Origin: Bacteroidetes bacterium UBA7692 | GTDB taxonomy: Bacteria; Bacteroidota; Bacteroidia; Chitinophagales; LD1 | Direction of reading: 5' to 3' | NCBI GenBank assembly: GCA_002482725.1 | Contig: DLGO01000001.1 | Span: 1-64,000, forward strand | Length of the DNA stretch: 64,000 bases | Shown: positions 45,536-54,524 of the stretch, one piece after another | Layout of the letters: the number at the start of each line of letters is the position of its first letter | How positions within the stretch are numbered: the stretch's first letter is position 1 | Translations under genes and position numbers: made by a program | The notes under the pieces: model-generated | Database searches by the model: none | Seen by the model: only the letters and a program-made list of their open reading frames with translations | Told to the model about the DNA's origin: nothing

Positions 45536-47083
45536 ATGAGCACATCGACAACATCACCTGCTATCACATTTCAGGATATTATTTCGCACTGCAAGGAGTA
45601 TGGCTTCATTTTCCCTTCATCAGAGATATATGATGGCCTTAGCGCCGTTTACGACTATGGCCCTTATGGCATAGAGCTGAAAAACAACCTGCAGCAGTTC
45701 TGGTGGAAGTCCATGGTGCAGCTGAACGAAAACATCGTGGGCCTGGATGCAGCTATATTCATGCACCCGAAAACCTGGAAGGCCAGCGGTCACGTGGATG
45801 CTTTCATGGATCCTTTGATAGATAACAAAGACTCTAAGAAAAGGTACCGCGCCGATGTGCTGATAGAAGACGCCCTGGCTAAGTTTGAAGACAAAATTGC
45901 AAAGGAGGCCGATAAGGCAGCCAAGAAATTCGGCGATACCTTCGACCGCGAAATGTTCCTGAAAACCAACCCCAACGTGCTGCGCACACAGGAGAAGTTC
46001 GATGCTACAGAGGCGCGCTTCAAAAAAGCGCTGGAAGACAACGACCTTGCAGAAGTACGCCAGATAATCATAGACCTGGAGATTGCCTGCCCTGTCAGCG
46101 GCACCAAAAACTGGACCGAAGTGCGTCAGTTCAACCTGATGTTCAGCACCGAGGTGGGTTCTGTGGCCGAAGAAGCATCTACCATATACCTGCGCCCCGA
46201 AACAGCACAGGGAATATTCGTTAACTTCCTGAACGTGCAGAACACTTCGCGCCAGCGCATACCGTTTGGTATAGCGCAGATTGGCAAGGCTTTCCGAAAC
46301 GAGATAGTAGCGCGCCAGTTCATATTCCGCACACGTGAGTTCGAGCAAATGGAGATGCAGTATTTCGTGCGCCCCGGCTCCGAAATGGAGTGGTTCCACC
46401 ACTGGAAAGAGTCGCGCATGAAATGGCACCGCAGCCTTGGTTTTGCCGAAACCAACCTTAAGTTTTACGACCACCTGAAGCTGGCACACTACGCCAATGC
46501 AGCGGTAGACATACAGTTCAACTTTCCGTTTGGCTTCAAAGAAATAGAGGGCATACACAGCCGTACCGATTTCGATTTGAAGAGCCACCAGGAGCTGAGC
46601 GGCAAAAAGCTACAGTACTTCGACCCCGAGCTGAACCAAAGCTACATACCGTATGTGGTAGAAACCTCGGTAGGTCTTAACCGTACCTTCCTTGCACTGA
46701 TATGCAATGGCCTGAAGAACGAAAAGCTGGAAGACGGCAGCGAGCGCACTGTGCTTCAACTGCCTCCTTTCCTGGCGCCTATCAAAATAGCTGTATTCCC
46801 ATTGGTGAAAAAAGACGGTCTGCCGGAAAAAGCGCGCGAAATATTCGACGTGCTTAAATTCGACCACCGCTGCTTCTACGAAGAGAAAGACAATATCGGC
46901 AAGCGCTATCGCAGGCAGGATGCTATAGGCACGCCTTTCTGCATAACTGTAGACCACCAAACACTGGAAGACAATATGGTAACCCTGCGCGAACGCGACA
47001 GCATGCAGCAGGAGCGTATCAGCATAGAGCGCCTTCAGCAGGTGGTAAACGAAAAAGTAGACTGGAGAAAAGCCTACAAATAG
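45536..47083 (+). CDS. glyS: Glycyl-tRNA synthetase
   Basis: The 515-residue class II enzyme charges tRNA-Gly as a homodimer, the alpha2 type. Motif 2 is seen in GKAFRNEIVARQFIFRTREF (about 258-277), and glycine-specific blocks are FPSSEIYDGLSAVYDYGP (about 24-41) and the C-terminal anticodon-binding half. I chose the ATG at 45536 because of the promoter box at 45524 and the usual family start. The gene is followed by the GG-tract repeat region. Confidence 0.95.
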   Translation: MSTSTTSPAITFQDIISHCKEYGFIFPSSEIYDGLSAVYDYGPYGIELKNNLQQFWWKSMVQLNENIVGLDAAIFMHPKTWKASGHVDAFMDPLIDNKDSKKRYRADVLIEDALAKFEDKIAKEADKAAKKFGDTFDREMFLKTNPNVLRTQEKFDATEARFKKALEDNDLAEVRQIIIDLEIACPVSGTKNWTEVRQFNLMFSTEVGSVAEEASTIYLRPETAQGIFVNFLNVQNTSRQRIPFGIAQIGKAFRNEIVARQFIFRTREFEQMEMQYFVRPGSEMEWFHHWKESRMKWHRSLGFAETNLKFYDHLKLAHYANAAVDIQFNFPFGFKEIEGIHSRTDFDLKSHQELSGKKLQYFDPELNQSYIPYVVETSVGLNRTFLALICNGLKNEKLEDGSERTVLQLPPFLAPIKIAVFPLVKKDGLPEKAREIFDVLKFDHRCFYEEKDNIGKRYRRQDAIGTPFCITVDHQTLEDNMVTLRERDSMQQERISIERLQQVVNEKVDWRKAYK

Positions 47084-47128
47084 CCCTTGTCAGTAGCTTA
47101 CTTTTTGCAATTCCCAACTGTTAAAAAA

Positions 47129-47170
47129 TGGCGGTGGTTGGCGGTGGCTGGCGGAATTTGCGTTTTTCAG
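47129..47170 (+). repeat. GG-tract repeat, copy 1
   Basis: Eight GG doublets separated by one or two bases are followed by AATTTGCGTTTTTCAG. The order GG-C-GG-T-GG-TT-GG could fold into a two-tetrad G-quadruplex. The second copy at 47301-47343 is nearly identical and a third, inverted and partial, lies at 1-17. Confidence 0.85.
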
Positions 47171-47300
47171 CATGAATTTCGCTTTTTTGCGGCACTTTCA
47201 ATGCGCTAAACCTTTTGCCCTCAACACTCTTAGCCAAATTTCTGTCGGTAAAAACACGGACAGTTTTTCGGCTTTCTGTCGGTACCATCACCCAAAAAAG

Positions 47301-47343
47301 TGGCGGTGGTTGGCGGTGAGTGGCGGAAATTACGTTTTTTCAG
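47301..47343 (+). repeat. GG-tract repeat, copy 2
   Basis: Matches copy 1 over the whole 42-43 bases, with four or five changes, 172 bases downstream in the same orientation. Seven GG doublets remain because one is replaced by GAGT. The following AAATTACGTTTTTTCAG tail is shared, so the repeat is more than a simple GG run. Confidence 0.85.
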
Positions 47344-47841
47344 CCTTTTTGAAATTGTTAAAATCTGCGGTACCAAAATTGCGGTATTTCTGACGGTGTT
47401 TTATTCACACACGCCGTCCTGTATTCCCAAATTTTAATTGTACTCCGGCTGTAAAAAAATCCGTGTGTTTCAGTGAAATCTGAGTAATCTGTGATCCCAT
47501 TTCAGACAAAAAAAGAACGCTCCGGGTCATCGATCCACGCGCTAATGTAAATGTCAAGTGCTATTCGACTTTAGCAAAAAAGGCGGCAAAGTTTTTTGCC
47601 TGGTCTAACTACATGATTAGCAGGTGCATGTATGTAAATTAAAAAATGTGAATGCCTGTCTTTTAATGCTCTTCAGTCGGTAAATATTTTTACCTCTGGC
47701 ACAAATTAGCCTAACTAATGTATCGCGTTTGGTGTTTTGGTTTTTACGAAATAAATACGTGTATTCAATAGGCAATGGGAATTCATAATGTCGAATATTG
47801 GTTGCTGAACCTTACAATAACATTTTCATCTTTGCGGCCAA

Positions 47842-48744
47842 ATGAAAAATATAAGGGCGCACATCATGTTGCTTATCGTAAACCTGTTTTACGGGGCAGG
47901 TTTTACAGTTTCTAAGATGGTGATGCCGGAGTTCATAAAGCCCTTTGGTTTTATTGCAGTCAGGGTATCGGTTACGCTGATACTGTTTGTTATACTGCAC
48001 GAGATTTTCATCAGGGAAAAGATACAGAAGAAAGACTTTGGCCTGCTGGCCCTGTGCAGCTTGTTTGGTGTGGTGCTTAATATGGAAATGTTTTTTGTGG
48101 GCCTCAGTATTACCACGCCCATAAATGCTGCGCTTATTATGATCATGACGCCCATACTCACCATTATCATATCCTCGTTTGTAGGCAGGGAGGCGCTCAC
48201 CGGCCGCAAAATTGCAGGCATTGTATTGGGCACCCTTGGCGCGCTGATAATACTATCCGGCCGCGGCTTCGATTTCTCTTCTAAGACCATGCTGGGCGAC
48301 CTGTGCATTCTTATCAATGCTGCCTCCTATGCGGTGTACCTGGTTATTGCCAAGCCGCTGATGAAGAAATACCATCCGCTTACGGTTATCCGCTGGGTGT
48401 TTACCTTCGGTGCTGTTCCCGTATTGATATTTGGGTTGGGGCAATTGCAGGATGTGCGCTGGTTCGAGTTTTCTACCACTACCTGGCTGGCCGTGGTGTT
48501 TGTGGTAATGGGTACTACCTTTTTTGCCTACCTGTTCAATATGCTGGCACTGCGCGAGGTCAACTCGTCGGTAGTAAGCGCATACATTTATCTGCAGCCT
48601 ATACTGGCTACCATTATTTCAATACTGGTAAAAAGCGATACGCTTACCATGGAAAAAGTAATATCGGGCGTGCTGATATTTTCAGGAGTGTTCCTGGTGT
48701 CGTATTCGGGCCAAATGAAACTGTTTGGCAGGGTTACGAAGTAG
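47842..48744 (+). CDS. EamA/DMT family transporter
   Basis: The 300-residue membrane protein has ten hydrophobic helices in two similar halves, the mark of the drug/metabolite transporter superfamily with two EamA domains. The second half has the LREVNSSVVSAYIYLQPILATII block (about 235-257). Members export amino acids, nucleobases or drugs. Substrate unknown. It is monocistronic; a CATCTTTG box at 47827-47834 lies seven bases before the ATG. Confidence 0.9.
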   Translation: MKNIRAHIMLLIVNLFYGAGFTVSKMVMPEFIKPFGFIAVRVSVTLILFVILHEIFIREKIQKKDFGLLALCSLFGVVLNMEMFFVGLSITTPINAALIMIMTPILTIIISSFVGREALTGRKIAGIVLGTLGALIILSGRGFDFSSKTMLGDLCILINAASYAVYLVIAKPLMKKYHPLTVIRWVFTFGAVPVLIFGLGQLQDVRWFEFSTTTWLAVVFVVMGTTFFAYLFNMLALREVNSSVVSAYIYLQPILATIISILVKSDTLTMEKVISGVLIFSGVFLVSYSGQMKLFGRVTK

Positions 48745-48892
48745 TTTGTTCAGTGGCATCAATTATTGCCACCATGAGTTAAGAAGAGGTTAAAGGCCAG
48801 TTTGTTTTCAATAATAATTCCGGTAAGACTTAGTATTGCTGCTATAAAGGGGTGTGGTTTTTTGCGCTATGCCTGCAAGTTAAGCTACAATT

Positions 48893-50236
48893 ATGAAGTA
48901 CATTTTTTCAGCATGGCTGTTGGTGTTTTGCATCAGTGCGTTTTCTCAGTCGGGTCAATATATCAAAGATGGCCGCACCGGATGTATGGTTTGGAGCGAC
49001 GAGCATGCGCCCGAAGACAGCATTAGGTGGAGCGGTGCTTGTAAGCAAGGCTACGCTTCAGGCCCGGGAGTGTTGGAGTGGTACCATGATAATAAGCTCG
49101 TAGTTACTTACAAAGGGAAAATGGAACACGGAAAGCTGAATGGTAAGGGCCGGTATTACATTGTAGGGTACGCTACTTTCGATGGTAATTTTGTTGATGG
49201 TGCGCTGAACGGCAAAGGTGCTGCTTACTATAGCAACGGAGGGAAAACTATAGGCAATTTTGTAAATGGTGTTTTTTTGAATCTGGACAATAAGTATCTG
49301 AAACTGCTTAAAAAGCACTATGTAGCCATTAGCGATAGTACGGACATCTATGGCAATGATGGCGATTGGGACAGGCTTTTCTATTATGCCCTTGTTCCCG
49401 GCAATACTATAAAAGCTGTGTTGGTGTTATTCCCTTCTACGGGCGAATCAGTTGAAAATGTTATAAGCTGCAACAAAGCATTGATGCAGCAGGCATACGA
49501 CAATGGTATTTTATCGGTTGTGGTAAGCGCCAACTTCAATAAAACATTGGATAGCGATAAACCTGCCATGCGCTTTTTCGATACGGTTTTTAAAGAACTG
49601 CTTGCCAAATTCAATGCGCCGGAGAGCAAATTTGTTTTGTGCGGCCTTTCGCTGGGCGGTGAGAACGCACTGCAGTATACCGAAATGTCGAGGAACAGTA
49701 AATACAATACAGCTATTAAGCCATTGGCTACAATTGGTGTGGACCCACCTGTGGATATGGTAGATTTATACTACCGCGCCGAAGAGCAGATCGTGGTGTA
49801 TGAAAAGGAAGGTTCCAGTCTGTCGCAGAGCAAAAAACTGGCCTTGCAGGAGAACTATTTTTTGATGGATTATTTTAAGAAATTGTACGGAGGCTCGCCA
49901 AAGGAATTTCCGGACAAATATGTAGAGGGTTCACAGTTTTCGAGAGACAGGGCAGATGGTGGCAACGCTAAGTATTTGCTGGATGTGCCCGTAAGGCTGT
50001 ATTGCGACCCCGATATAGTATGGCAGCTTAAAAATAAGGGCAGGGACTATTACCACATGAACGCAGCCAGCCTTTCTGCCATGGCAAATTTTCTGATGCA
50101 GAACGGTAATACAAGGGCAGAGTTTATACCCGCGCTGGGCAAGGGCTACAGGGTTGATGGCGAACGGCATCCGCATTCGTGGTCTATTGTAGATCCAACC
50201 GACTGTATTAAATGGATTTTATCCCTCGTAAAATAA
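48893..50236 (+). CDS. Exported MORN-repeat and alpha/beta-hydrolase fusion
   Basis: The 447-residue protein has a signal peptide ending near ISAFSQS (about residue 19). Three MORN-like units follow (about 56-127: GPGVLEWYHDNK, GKLNGKGRYYIVG, GALNGKGAAYYSNGG). A C-terminal alpha/beta-hydrolase-like domain has a nucleophile elbow CGLSLGG (S253) and a possible catalytic histidine in GERHPHSW (about 426-428). MORN repeats elsewhere mediate membrane or protein contact. This combination is unusual to me. Function unknown; periplasmic or surface esterase inferred. Confidence 0.7.
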   Translation: MKYIFSAWLLVFCISAFSQSGQYIKDGRTGCMVWSDEHAPEDSIRWSGACKQGYASGPGVLEWYHDNKLVVTYKGKMEHGKLNGKGRYYIVGYATFDGNFVDGALNGKGAAYYSNGGKTIGNFVNGVFLNLDNKYLKLLKKHYVAISDSTDIYGNDGDWDRLFYYALVPGNTIKAVLVLFPSTGESVENVISCNKALMQQAYDNGILSVVVSANFNKTLDSDKPAMRFFDTVFKELLAKFNAPESKFVLCGLSLGGENALQYTEMSRNSKYNTAIKPLATIGVDPPVDMVDLYYRAEEQIVVYEKEGSSLSQSKKLALQENYFLMDYFKKLYGGSPKEFPDKYVEGSQFSRDRADGGNAKYLLDVPVRLYCDPDIVWQLKNKGRDYYHMNAASLSAMANFLMQNGNTRAEFIPALGKGYRVDGERHPHSWSIVDPTDCIKWILSLVK

Positions 50237-50276
50237 GCTCGGGCAAAAATCTTACTATCATAAAATAAAACCATTC

Positions 50277-51368
50277 ATGCAAATGCGCACATGTACCATA
50301 ATTTCAATTTTAGCCTTTGTTGCTTCCTGTAGCGGGCAGCCCAATGCGGTGCTTCCAAAGGTGTCGGCTGAGCAGCAAACAGCCACCTACACAGCCCAAT
50401 TGAAGCTATTGAAAACACAGGGGTCAACAGAGTCAGACAATGTTCATTGTGGCTTGCAGGACAAAACCGGCAATATATGGTTTGGCACAACGGGCGAGGG
50501 TGTCTATCGTTATGATGGCAGCACGTTTACCCAATTTACTGTAAAGGATGGCCTAAACAGCAACCGCGTATGGTCGCTGCTGGAAGACCGTGCCGGCAAT
50601 ATATGGATTGGTACCAATGCTGGCGTAAGCAGGTTCGATGGTAAGCATTTTAAGAGCATTCCGGTAGATACAACTTATGGCAATGATATGTATCCGAGCG
50701 TTGCGCCCGACCACAACCCGCAAGTGGGTAACGAGGTGTTCAGCATGATGCAGGATAAAAGCGGAATAATCTGGTTGGGGACTACTGAAGGGGTGTATTG
50801 CTTTAACGGCAAATCTTTCAGCCAGTTTTCAGCCGATACCGGTGTTGTAAATAAGGGTGGGCTAAACCTGAAAAGTGTACAATGTTTGTTACAGGATAAC
50901 AAGGGTAATATATGGTTTGGCTCCGGCCCTTTGGCCTTTGAAGGTATTGCCATGTACGATGGCAAATCCCTTCTAAATTTTAAACCCAAAGATGAAACGT
51001 GGATCCGGAATATGTTTCAGGATAAGAACGGAGATATATTGTTTGGCACAAGGCACTATGGCACATGCCGCTACAATGGCGGTGGCTTTACTTTTGTTAC
51101 GGAGAAAGGTGTTGGCAATGCAATGCTGCAGGACAAAGCGGGCAATATTTGGTTTGGAGGTGGCGAAAAACTGAATACAGTGGAAAGCGAAGATGGCATC
51201 TGGTGTTACGATGGCAAATCGTATAAAAACTTCAGCACTAAGGATGGCTTGGGTATATATGCCGTGTACGTCTTTTTGGAGGACCGTGCCGGCAATATCT
51301 GGATAGGTACCCGCAACAACAGACTGTACCGTTACGATGGTAAAAGCTTTAGCTCTTTTTCTGAATAG
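50277..51368 (+). CDS. Lipoprotein with two-component regulator beta-propeller repeats
   Basis: The 363-residue protein has a lipoprotein signal (ISILAFVASC, cysteine near 18) and then at least six Reg_prop units of the form D-K-x-G-N-I-W-F-G, for example near residues 62-70, 101-109 and 209-217. Each is followed by YDGKSF. Such propellers form the periplasmic sensor half of hybrid two-component regulators, but here no transmembrane helix, kinase or regulator follows. It is therefore a free-standing propeller. Its ligand is unknown. It precedes a pseudo-receiver gene by 290 bases. Confidence 0.82.
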   Translation: MQMRTCTIISILAFVASCSGQPNAVLPKVSAEQQTATYTAQLKLLKTQGSTESDNVHCGLQDKTGNIWFGTTGEGVYRYDGSTFTQFTVKDGLNSNRVWSLLEDRAGNIWIGTNAGVSRFDGKHFKSIPVDTTYGNDMYPSVAPDHNPQVGNEVFSMMQDKSGIIWLGTTEGVYCFNGKSFSQFSADTGVVNKGGLNLKSVQCLLQDNKGNIWFGSGPLAFEGIAMYDGKSLLNFKPKDETWIRNMFQDKNGDILFGTRHYGTCRYNGGGFTFVTEKGVGNAMLQDKAGNIWFGGGEKLNTVESEDGIWCYDGKSYKNFSTKDGLGIYAVYVFLEDRAGNIWIGTRNNRLYRYDGKSFSSFSE

Positions 51369-51658
51369 GATGTCCTTGCGGTAATTTAAATATTGAATAA
51401 ATGAGTTCGCTTTGTGCCTGACAGGCAAGCGACATAGCAGTTATTTCAGTCAAGGGTAATGTGCTATAGCTTAGTTTGGTGGGGTGGATGCGTACTGCTT
51501 TGCTGAGATTATGAATATCCCATTATAAGCAATAAAGTTCCCTTGTTGGGATGCCGCATAAATATGGTTTCAAGTTGCTTTTCAGCGTGGTATATGTCAA
51601 CCGGGTTTGTGGCATAGGTTATGCAACAGAAGGATGTTTGCTGACCAAATTAAATATT
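51369..51658. other. 290-bp gap before the receiver gene
   Basis: No gene is seen here. One imperfect inverted repeat, TGCCTG-A-CAGGCA, lies near 51416-51428 inside a longer CGCTT...AAGCG frame. It lacks a T-run and so is not a typical terminator; it may be a protein-binding site or a weak hairpin. The upstream frame starting at 51551 reads in phase with the receiver gene but looks non-coding. Confidence 0.4.
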
Positions 51659-52144
51659 ATGAGAACCACAAAAGTTAATGTGCTGATAGTGGAAGACTGC
51701 AGTGCAGAGCTTCTTCTTTTTAAATTAGCGCTGAAGGATTCCCGCCTTGTGCACTTCATTTCGCTTATTGTTGCGCGCAATGGTTCAGAGGCAATTGACC
51801 TGCTTATTCAAAAAGAAAGGGATAAAGAATGTATTGATTTGATGCTGATGAATATTAACCTGCCTATGTTGTCGGGTACAGATGTGTTACGCAAAGTGAG
51901 GTCACAGAATATGCCCTCTCTGCAGGTATTCATTATAAGCAACTCGGGTAACGATTCGGATATCAGCGACTGTTACGAACTGGGTGCAAATGCTTATATA
52001 CAAAAACCAATAGATTATGACCACCTCGTTGATTTCTGTTCCCTAATAAAGCATTGCATACAAACGCATGGTTTGGTGGATATAGCATTGATGGAAGAGG
52101 AATTAGGTGTCGGGCTTATGAAAGCCGGACATTACAGGTACTAG
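51659..52144 (+). CDS. Single-domain receiver protein with altered phosphoacceptor
   Basis: The 161-residue protein is a receiver domain alone, of the Rcp1-like type without a DNA-binding output. The acidic pair E12/D13, S94 and K116 are present. The phosphoacceptor position, the D in the usual LLDLNLP block, is asparagine here (N65 in LMNINLP). It is therefore likely a pseudo-receiver that signals without phosphorylation. The ATG at 51659 is chosen; an earlier start at 51551 adds 36 unlike residues. It follows the propeller lipoprotein gene. Confidence 0.8.
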   Translation: MRTTKVNVLIVEDCSAELLLFKLALKDSRLVHFISLIVARNGSEAIDLLIQKERDKECIDLMLMNINLPMLSGTDVLRKVRSQNMPSLQVFIISNSGNDSDISDCYELGANAYIQKPIDYDHLVDFCSLIKHCIQTHGLVDIALMEEELGVGLMKAGHYRY

Positions 52145-52226
52145 GATTTTCCCGTCACAACCCTTGCGGGAAGAAACACTGGTAAGTCGCCAATAAAGAA
52201 ATTACAAAGCTCTTAAAGCTACCCTA

Positions 52227-52574
52227 TCAGGTAAGCTCGTTTTTACCGTTTACGTGTATAGTAACAGGCACGTGTGTTTTATACTCTTCCGGCGTCATTT
52301 GTGCGTACGATATCACTATTATGATGTCACCCAAAGCCACTTTGCGCGCTGCAGGCCCGTTCATGCACATAATACCGCTACCCCTTTCTCCGCGTATAAC
52401 GTAAGTCTCCAAACGCTCACCATTGTTCACATTTACTATTTGTACCTTTTCATGCTCCACCAGGTTGGCAGCTTCCATCAGGTTCTCATCTATGGTTATG
52501 GAACCGATATAGTTAAGGTCCGCTTGTGTAACAGTGGCGCGGTGTATTTTCGACTTGTAGACTGTAATTAACAT
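52227..52574 (-). CDS. panD: Aspartate 1-decarboxylase
   Basis: The 115-residue enzyme makes beta-alanine from aspartate for pantothenate synthesis. It is a pyruvoyl enzyme that cuts itself between G24 and S25 (in NYIGSITID), and K9 and Y58-equivalents lie in the expected places. The ATG at 52574 is chosen because it puts the cut site at the family position; a longer start at 52619 is unlikely. A TACTTTCG box lies six bases upstream. Adjacent to panC. Confidence 0.96.
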   Translation of the reverse strand: MLITVYKSKIHRATVTQADLNYIGSITIDENLMEAANLVEHEKVQIVNVNNGERLETYVIRGERGSGIMCMNGPAARKVALGDIIIVISYAQMTPEEYKTHVPVTIHVNGKNELT

Positions 52575-52580
52575 AGGGTG

Positions 52581-52588
52581 CGAAAGTA
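52581..52588 (-). promoter_or_regulatory. Probable -7 promoter box before panD
   Basis: On the minus strand TACTTTCG (TAnnTTYG) ends six bases before the panD ATG. It suggests panD has its own start close to the codon, even though panC lies just upstream on the same strand. Confidence 0.4.
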
Positions 52589-52661
52589 TTAGTTTTATAC
52601 AATGCAGCAAACGCTTCAAACTTTATTTATGAATTAGCTCCAGCGCAATTTCTGTAGTTTC

Positions 52662-53519
52662 CTATGCCCTGTGCGGTATTATCAGGTTGTCTATCAACCT
52701 TACACCCCCTGTTTTTGCAGCTATCAGTACTACAGCTTTCCTGTCAAATGCCTTTAGGGGTTTTAGTGTCTTGGCATCACGTATTTCCAGGTACTCAGTT
52801 TCTATGGCCTTAACTTTTGCCAGATGGTCCAGCGCCTTTCTGCGCACTTGTGCTACAGTTAGCGTACCTTCTTTCAGCAGTTTGCGGGCCAGCTTCAGGC
52901 TTTTGCTCAACTCAAGTGCTGTTTCCAGCCCTTGTGCATCCAGCCTTGTATTGCGCGAGCTCATGGCCAGGCCGCTCTTTTCGCGTTTGGTGGGGCTTGC
53001 TACCAACTTGGTTTTCAGGTCTTTCTTTTTAATCAGTTCCCCTACTATCAGCTGTTGCTGGTAATCCTTCAGGCCCATGTACAGCTTATCTGGCTGCACT
53101 ATGCGCAGCAGCTTTTCTACTATCTGCGCCATGCCGTCGAAGTGGCCCGGGCGGAACTCGCCCTCCAGTGTTTCGGCCATGTAGCCAAAGTCTACCGGCT
53201 CGGGATTGCCAAATCCATCGGGATACATTTCCTTAACATTAGGGGCAAAAAGCAGATCGCATTTTACTGCTTTCAGCAGTTTAGAGTCGTTTTCTAGGGT
53301 GGCAGGGTACTTGTCGAAGTCCTTTTTGTCGTTAAACTGGGTCGGATTAACAAAAATACTAACGATAACTACATCATTTTGAGCCTTTGCCTTCTCTACA
53401 AGGGCTATGTGCCCGGCATGCAGCGCACCCATGGTTGGCACGAAGCCTATTTTTTTTTGCCTAACTTTTAACTTAGACATTTGTTTTTCAATCTCTTGTA
53501 TATTATTTATGGTTATCAT
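52662..53519 (-). CDS. panC: Pantothenate synthetase
   Basis: The 285-residue enzyme joins pantoate and beta-alanine with ATP. Signature blocks are VPTMGALHAGHIALVEKA (about 27-44), the HxGH motif, and AMSSRNTRLDAQGLETA (about 184-200). The conserved start is at 53519. It lies in the same direction as panD and diverges from the short GT5 gene, sharing a 118-base promoter region. Confidence 0.96.
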   Translation of the reverse strand: MITINNIQEIEKQMSKLKVRQKKIGFVPTMGALHAGHIALVEKAKAQNDVVIVSIFVNPTQFNDKKDFDKYPATLENDSKLLKAVKCDLLFAPNVKEMYPDGFGNPEPVDFGYMAETLEGEFRPGHFDGMAQIVEKLLRIVQPDKLYMGLKDYQQQLIVGELIKKKDLKTKLVASPTKREKSGLAMSSRNTRLDAQGLETALELSKSLKLARKLLKEGTLTVAQVRRKALDHLAKVKAIETEYLEIRDAKTLKPLKAFDRKAVVLIAAKTGGVRLIDNLIIPHRA

Positions 53520-53579
53520 TTATGCCTTGTGTTAAACTTAATAGTAAGTTTCCTTTGGTTTTATTCGAATTTTTATTAG

Positions 53580-53587
53580 TATCTTTG
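53580..53587 (+). promoter_or_regulatory. -7 promoter box for the GT5-like gene
   Basis: TATCTTTG is a perfect TAnnTTTG box, with TTTG at 53554-53557 a plausible -33 element, though 22 bases apart rather than the usual 19-21. The leader to the ATG at 53638 is about 45 bases. Confidence 0.6.
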
Positions 53588-53637
53588 CATTCCGCTTCAA
53601 AAAAGTTCTTATTTCTTTAACTAAACAAGTTTTTAAA

Positions 53638-54447
53638 ATGGAAAAAAAGAGAATTCTGATTGTAACCCAGGAAATGGACCCTTACATTAACCTCACAGAA
53701 GCTTCCAAGATAATAAATGAGTTGCCTAAATATATGCTGGAAAATGGTAACGAAATTCGTGTTTTGATGCCAAAATTCGGCAACATCAACGAAAGACGCC
53801 ATCGCCTGCACGAAGTAGTTCGCTTATCCGGCATCAATGTTATAATAAATGACGAAGATTATCCGTTGGTTATCAAGGTAGCTTCTCTACCGGGCGCACG
53901 CCTACAGGTCTATTTTCTAGACAATGAGGACTTCTTTAAGCGTAAAGCTGTATTCGAAGATGAGCAAAACAACTTCTACGAAGACAATAGCGACCGTATG
54001 ATCTTCTTCTGTAAAGGTGCTTTGGAAACAGTACGTAAATTTGGCTGGGCTCCGGATATTATCCATTGCGCAGGCTGGATGACAAGTCTTATACCTATGT
54101 ACCTGAAAACTACATACAAAGACGATCCTGTTTTTGCTAACGCAAAGGTGGTGTACACTATGTACAACAACGATTTTCCTTCTACATTGAAAGAGAACTT
54201 CGCTGACCAGCTTAAAATAAGCGACGAGATTACTACTAAACACGTGGATTTCTTTAAGCAAGGCGACAATACAAGCCTGCTTATCGGCGCTTCGGAATTT
54301 GCTGATGCACTGGTAGTGGACGATATGTTGGACGACAAGGTTCAGAAGTTGATCAAGAAGACCAAAAAACCTACATTGAACATGAACCTGGGTACAGGCA
54401 ATGTGGAGCAGCTGGATACCTTCTTCAAAAACATAATGGCCAATTAA
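53638..54447 (+). CDS. Short glycogen/starch synthase-like protein (GT5 N-terminal domain)
   Basis: The 269-residue protein matches only the N-terminal half of GT5 glycogen synthases: residues 1-230 fit the first Rossmann domain, including IIHCAGWMTSLIPMYLK and VVYTMYNNDF. The usual KTGGL nucleotide-binding motif near the N terminus is missing; the place reads YINLTEASK. The C-terminal catalytic half is absent. The form recurs in Bacteroidota, from memory, next to panC and DUF4270. It is probably not an active glycogen synthase. Confidence 0.82.
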   Translation: MEKKRILIVTQEMDPYINLTEASKIINELPKYMLENGNEIRVLMPKFGNINERRHRLHEVVRLSGINVIINDEDYPLVIKVASLPGARLQVYFLDNEDFFKRKAVFEDEQNNFYEDNSDRMIFFCKGALETVRKFGWAPDIIHCAGWMTSLIPMYLKTTYKDDPVFANAKVVYTMYNNDFPSTLKENFADQLKISDEITTKHVDFFKQGDNTSLLIGASEFADALVVDDMLDDKVQKLIKKTKKPTLNMNLGTGNVEQLDTFFKNIMAN

Positions 54448-54524
54448 GAATAAAACAACTCTGCGCGCCTGTAGCCAAAAATAATTTTGGTACTATTGCG
54501 TTTCATCGGCAGAATAAACTAAGC

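Larger units (their letters stand above)
47084..47841. repeat. 758-bp intergenic region with GG-tract repeats
   Basis: The gap between glyS and the DMT transporter has no believable gene. It holds two copies of a 42-43 base GG-tract repeat (47129-47170 and 47301-47343) and, further on, a stretch built of short similar units ending in GTGATCCC (47457-47499). The rest is A/T-rich, with short T- and A-runs. A CATCTTTG box at 47827-47834 may drive the DMT transporter gene. Confidence 0.7.

Noticed and set aside
45620..46588. Minus-strand open frame of 322 codons
   Set aside because: Antisense to glyS; low-complexity hydrophobic text without motifs. The synthetase on the other strand is certain.
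47172..47393. Plus-strand frame of 73 codons in the glyS downstream gap
   Set aside because: Its text is the translation of the GG-tract repeats (KKWRWLAVSGGN), so a repeat-born frame.
48752..48771. Hairpin GTGGCA...TGCCAC after the DMT transporter
   Set aside because: Six pairs and no T-run; may be chance.
52148..52173. Hairpin TTTCCCG...CGGGAAG after the receiver gene
   Set aside because: Only seven pairs, a 12-base loop and no T-run, so not convincing as a terminator.
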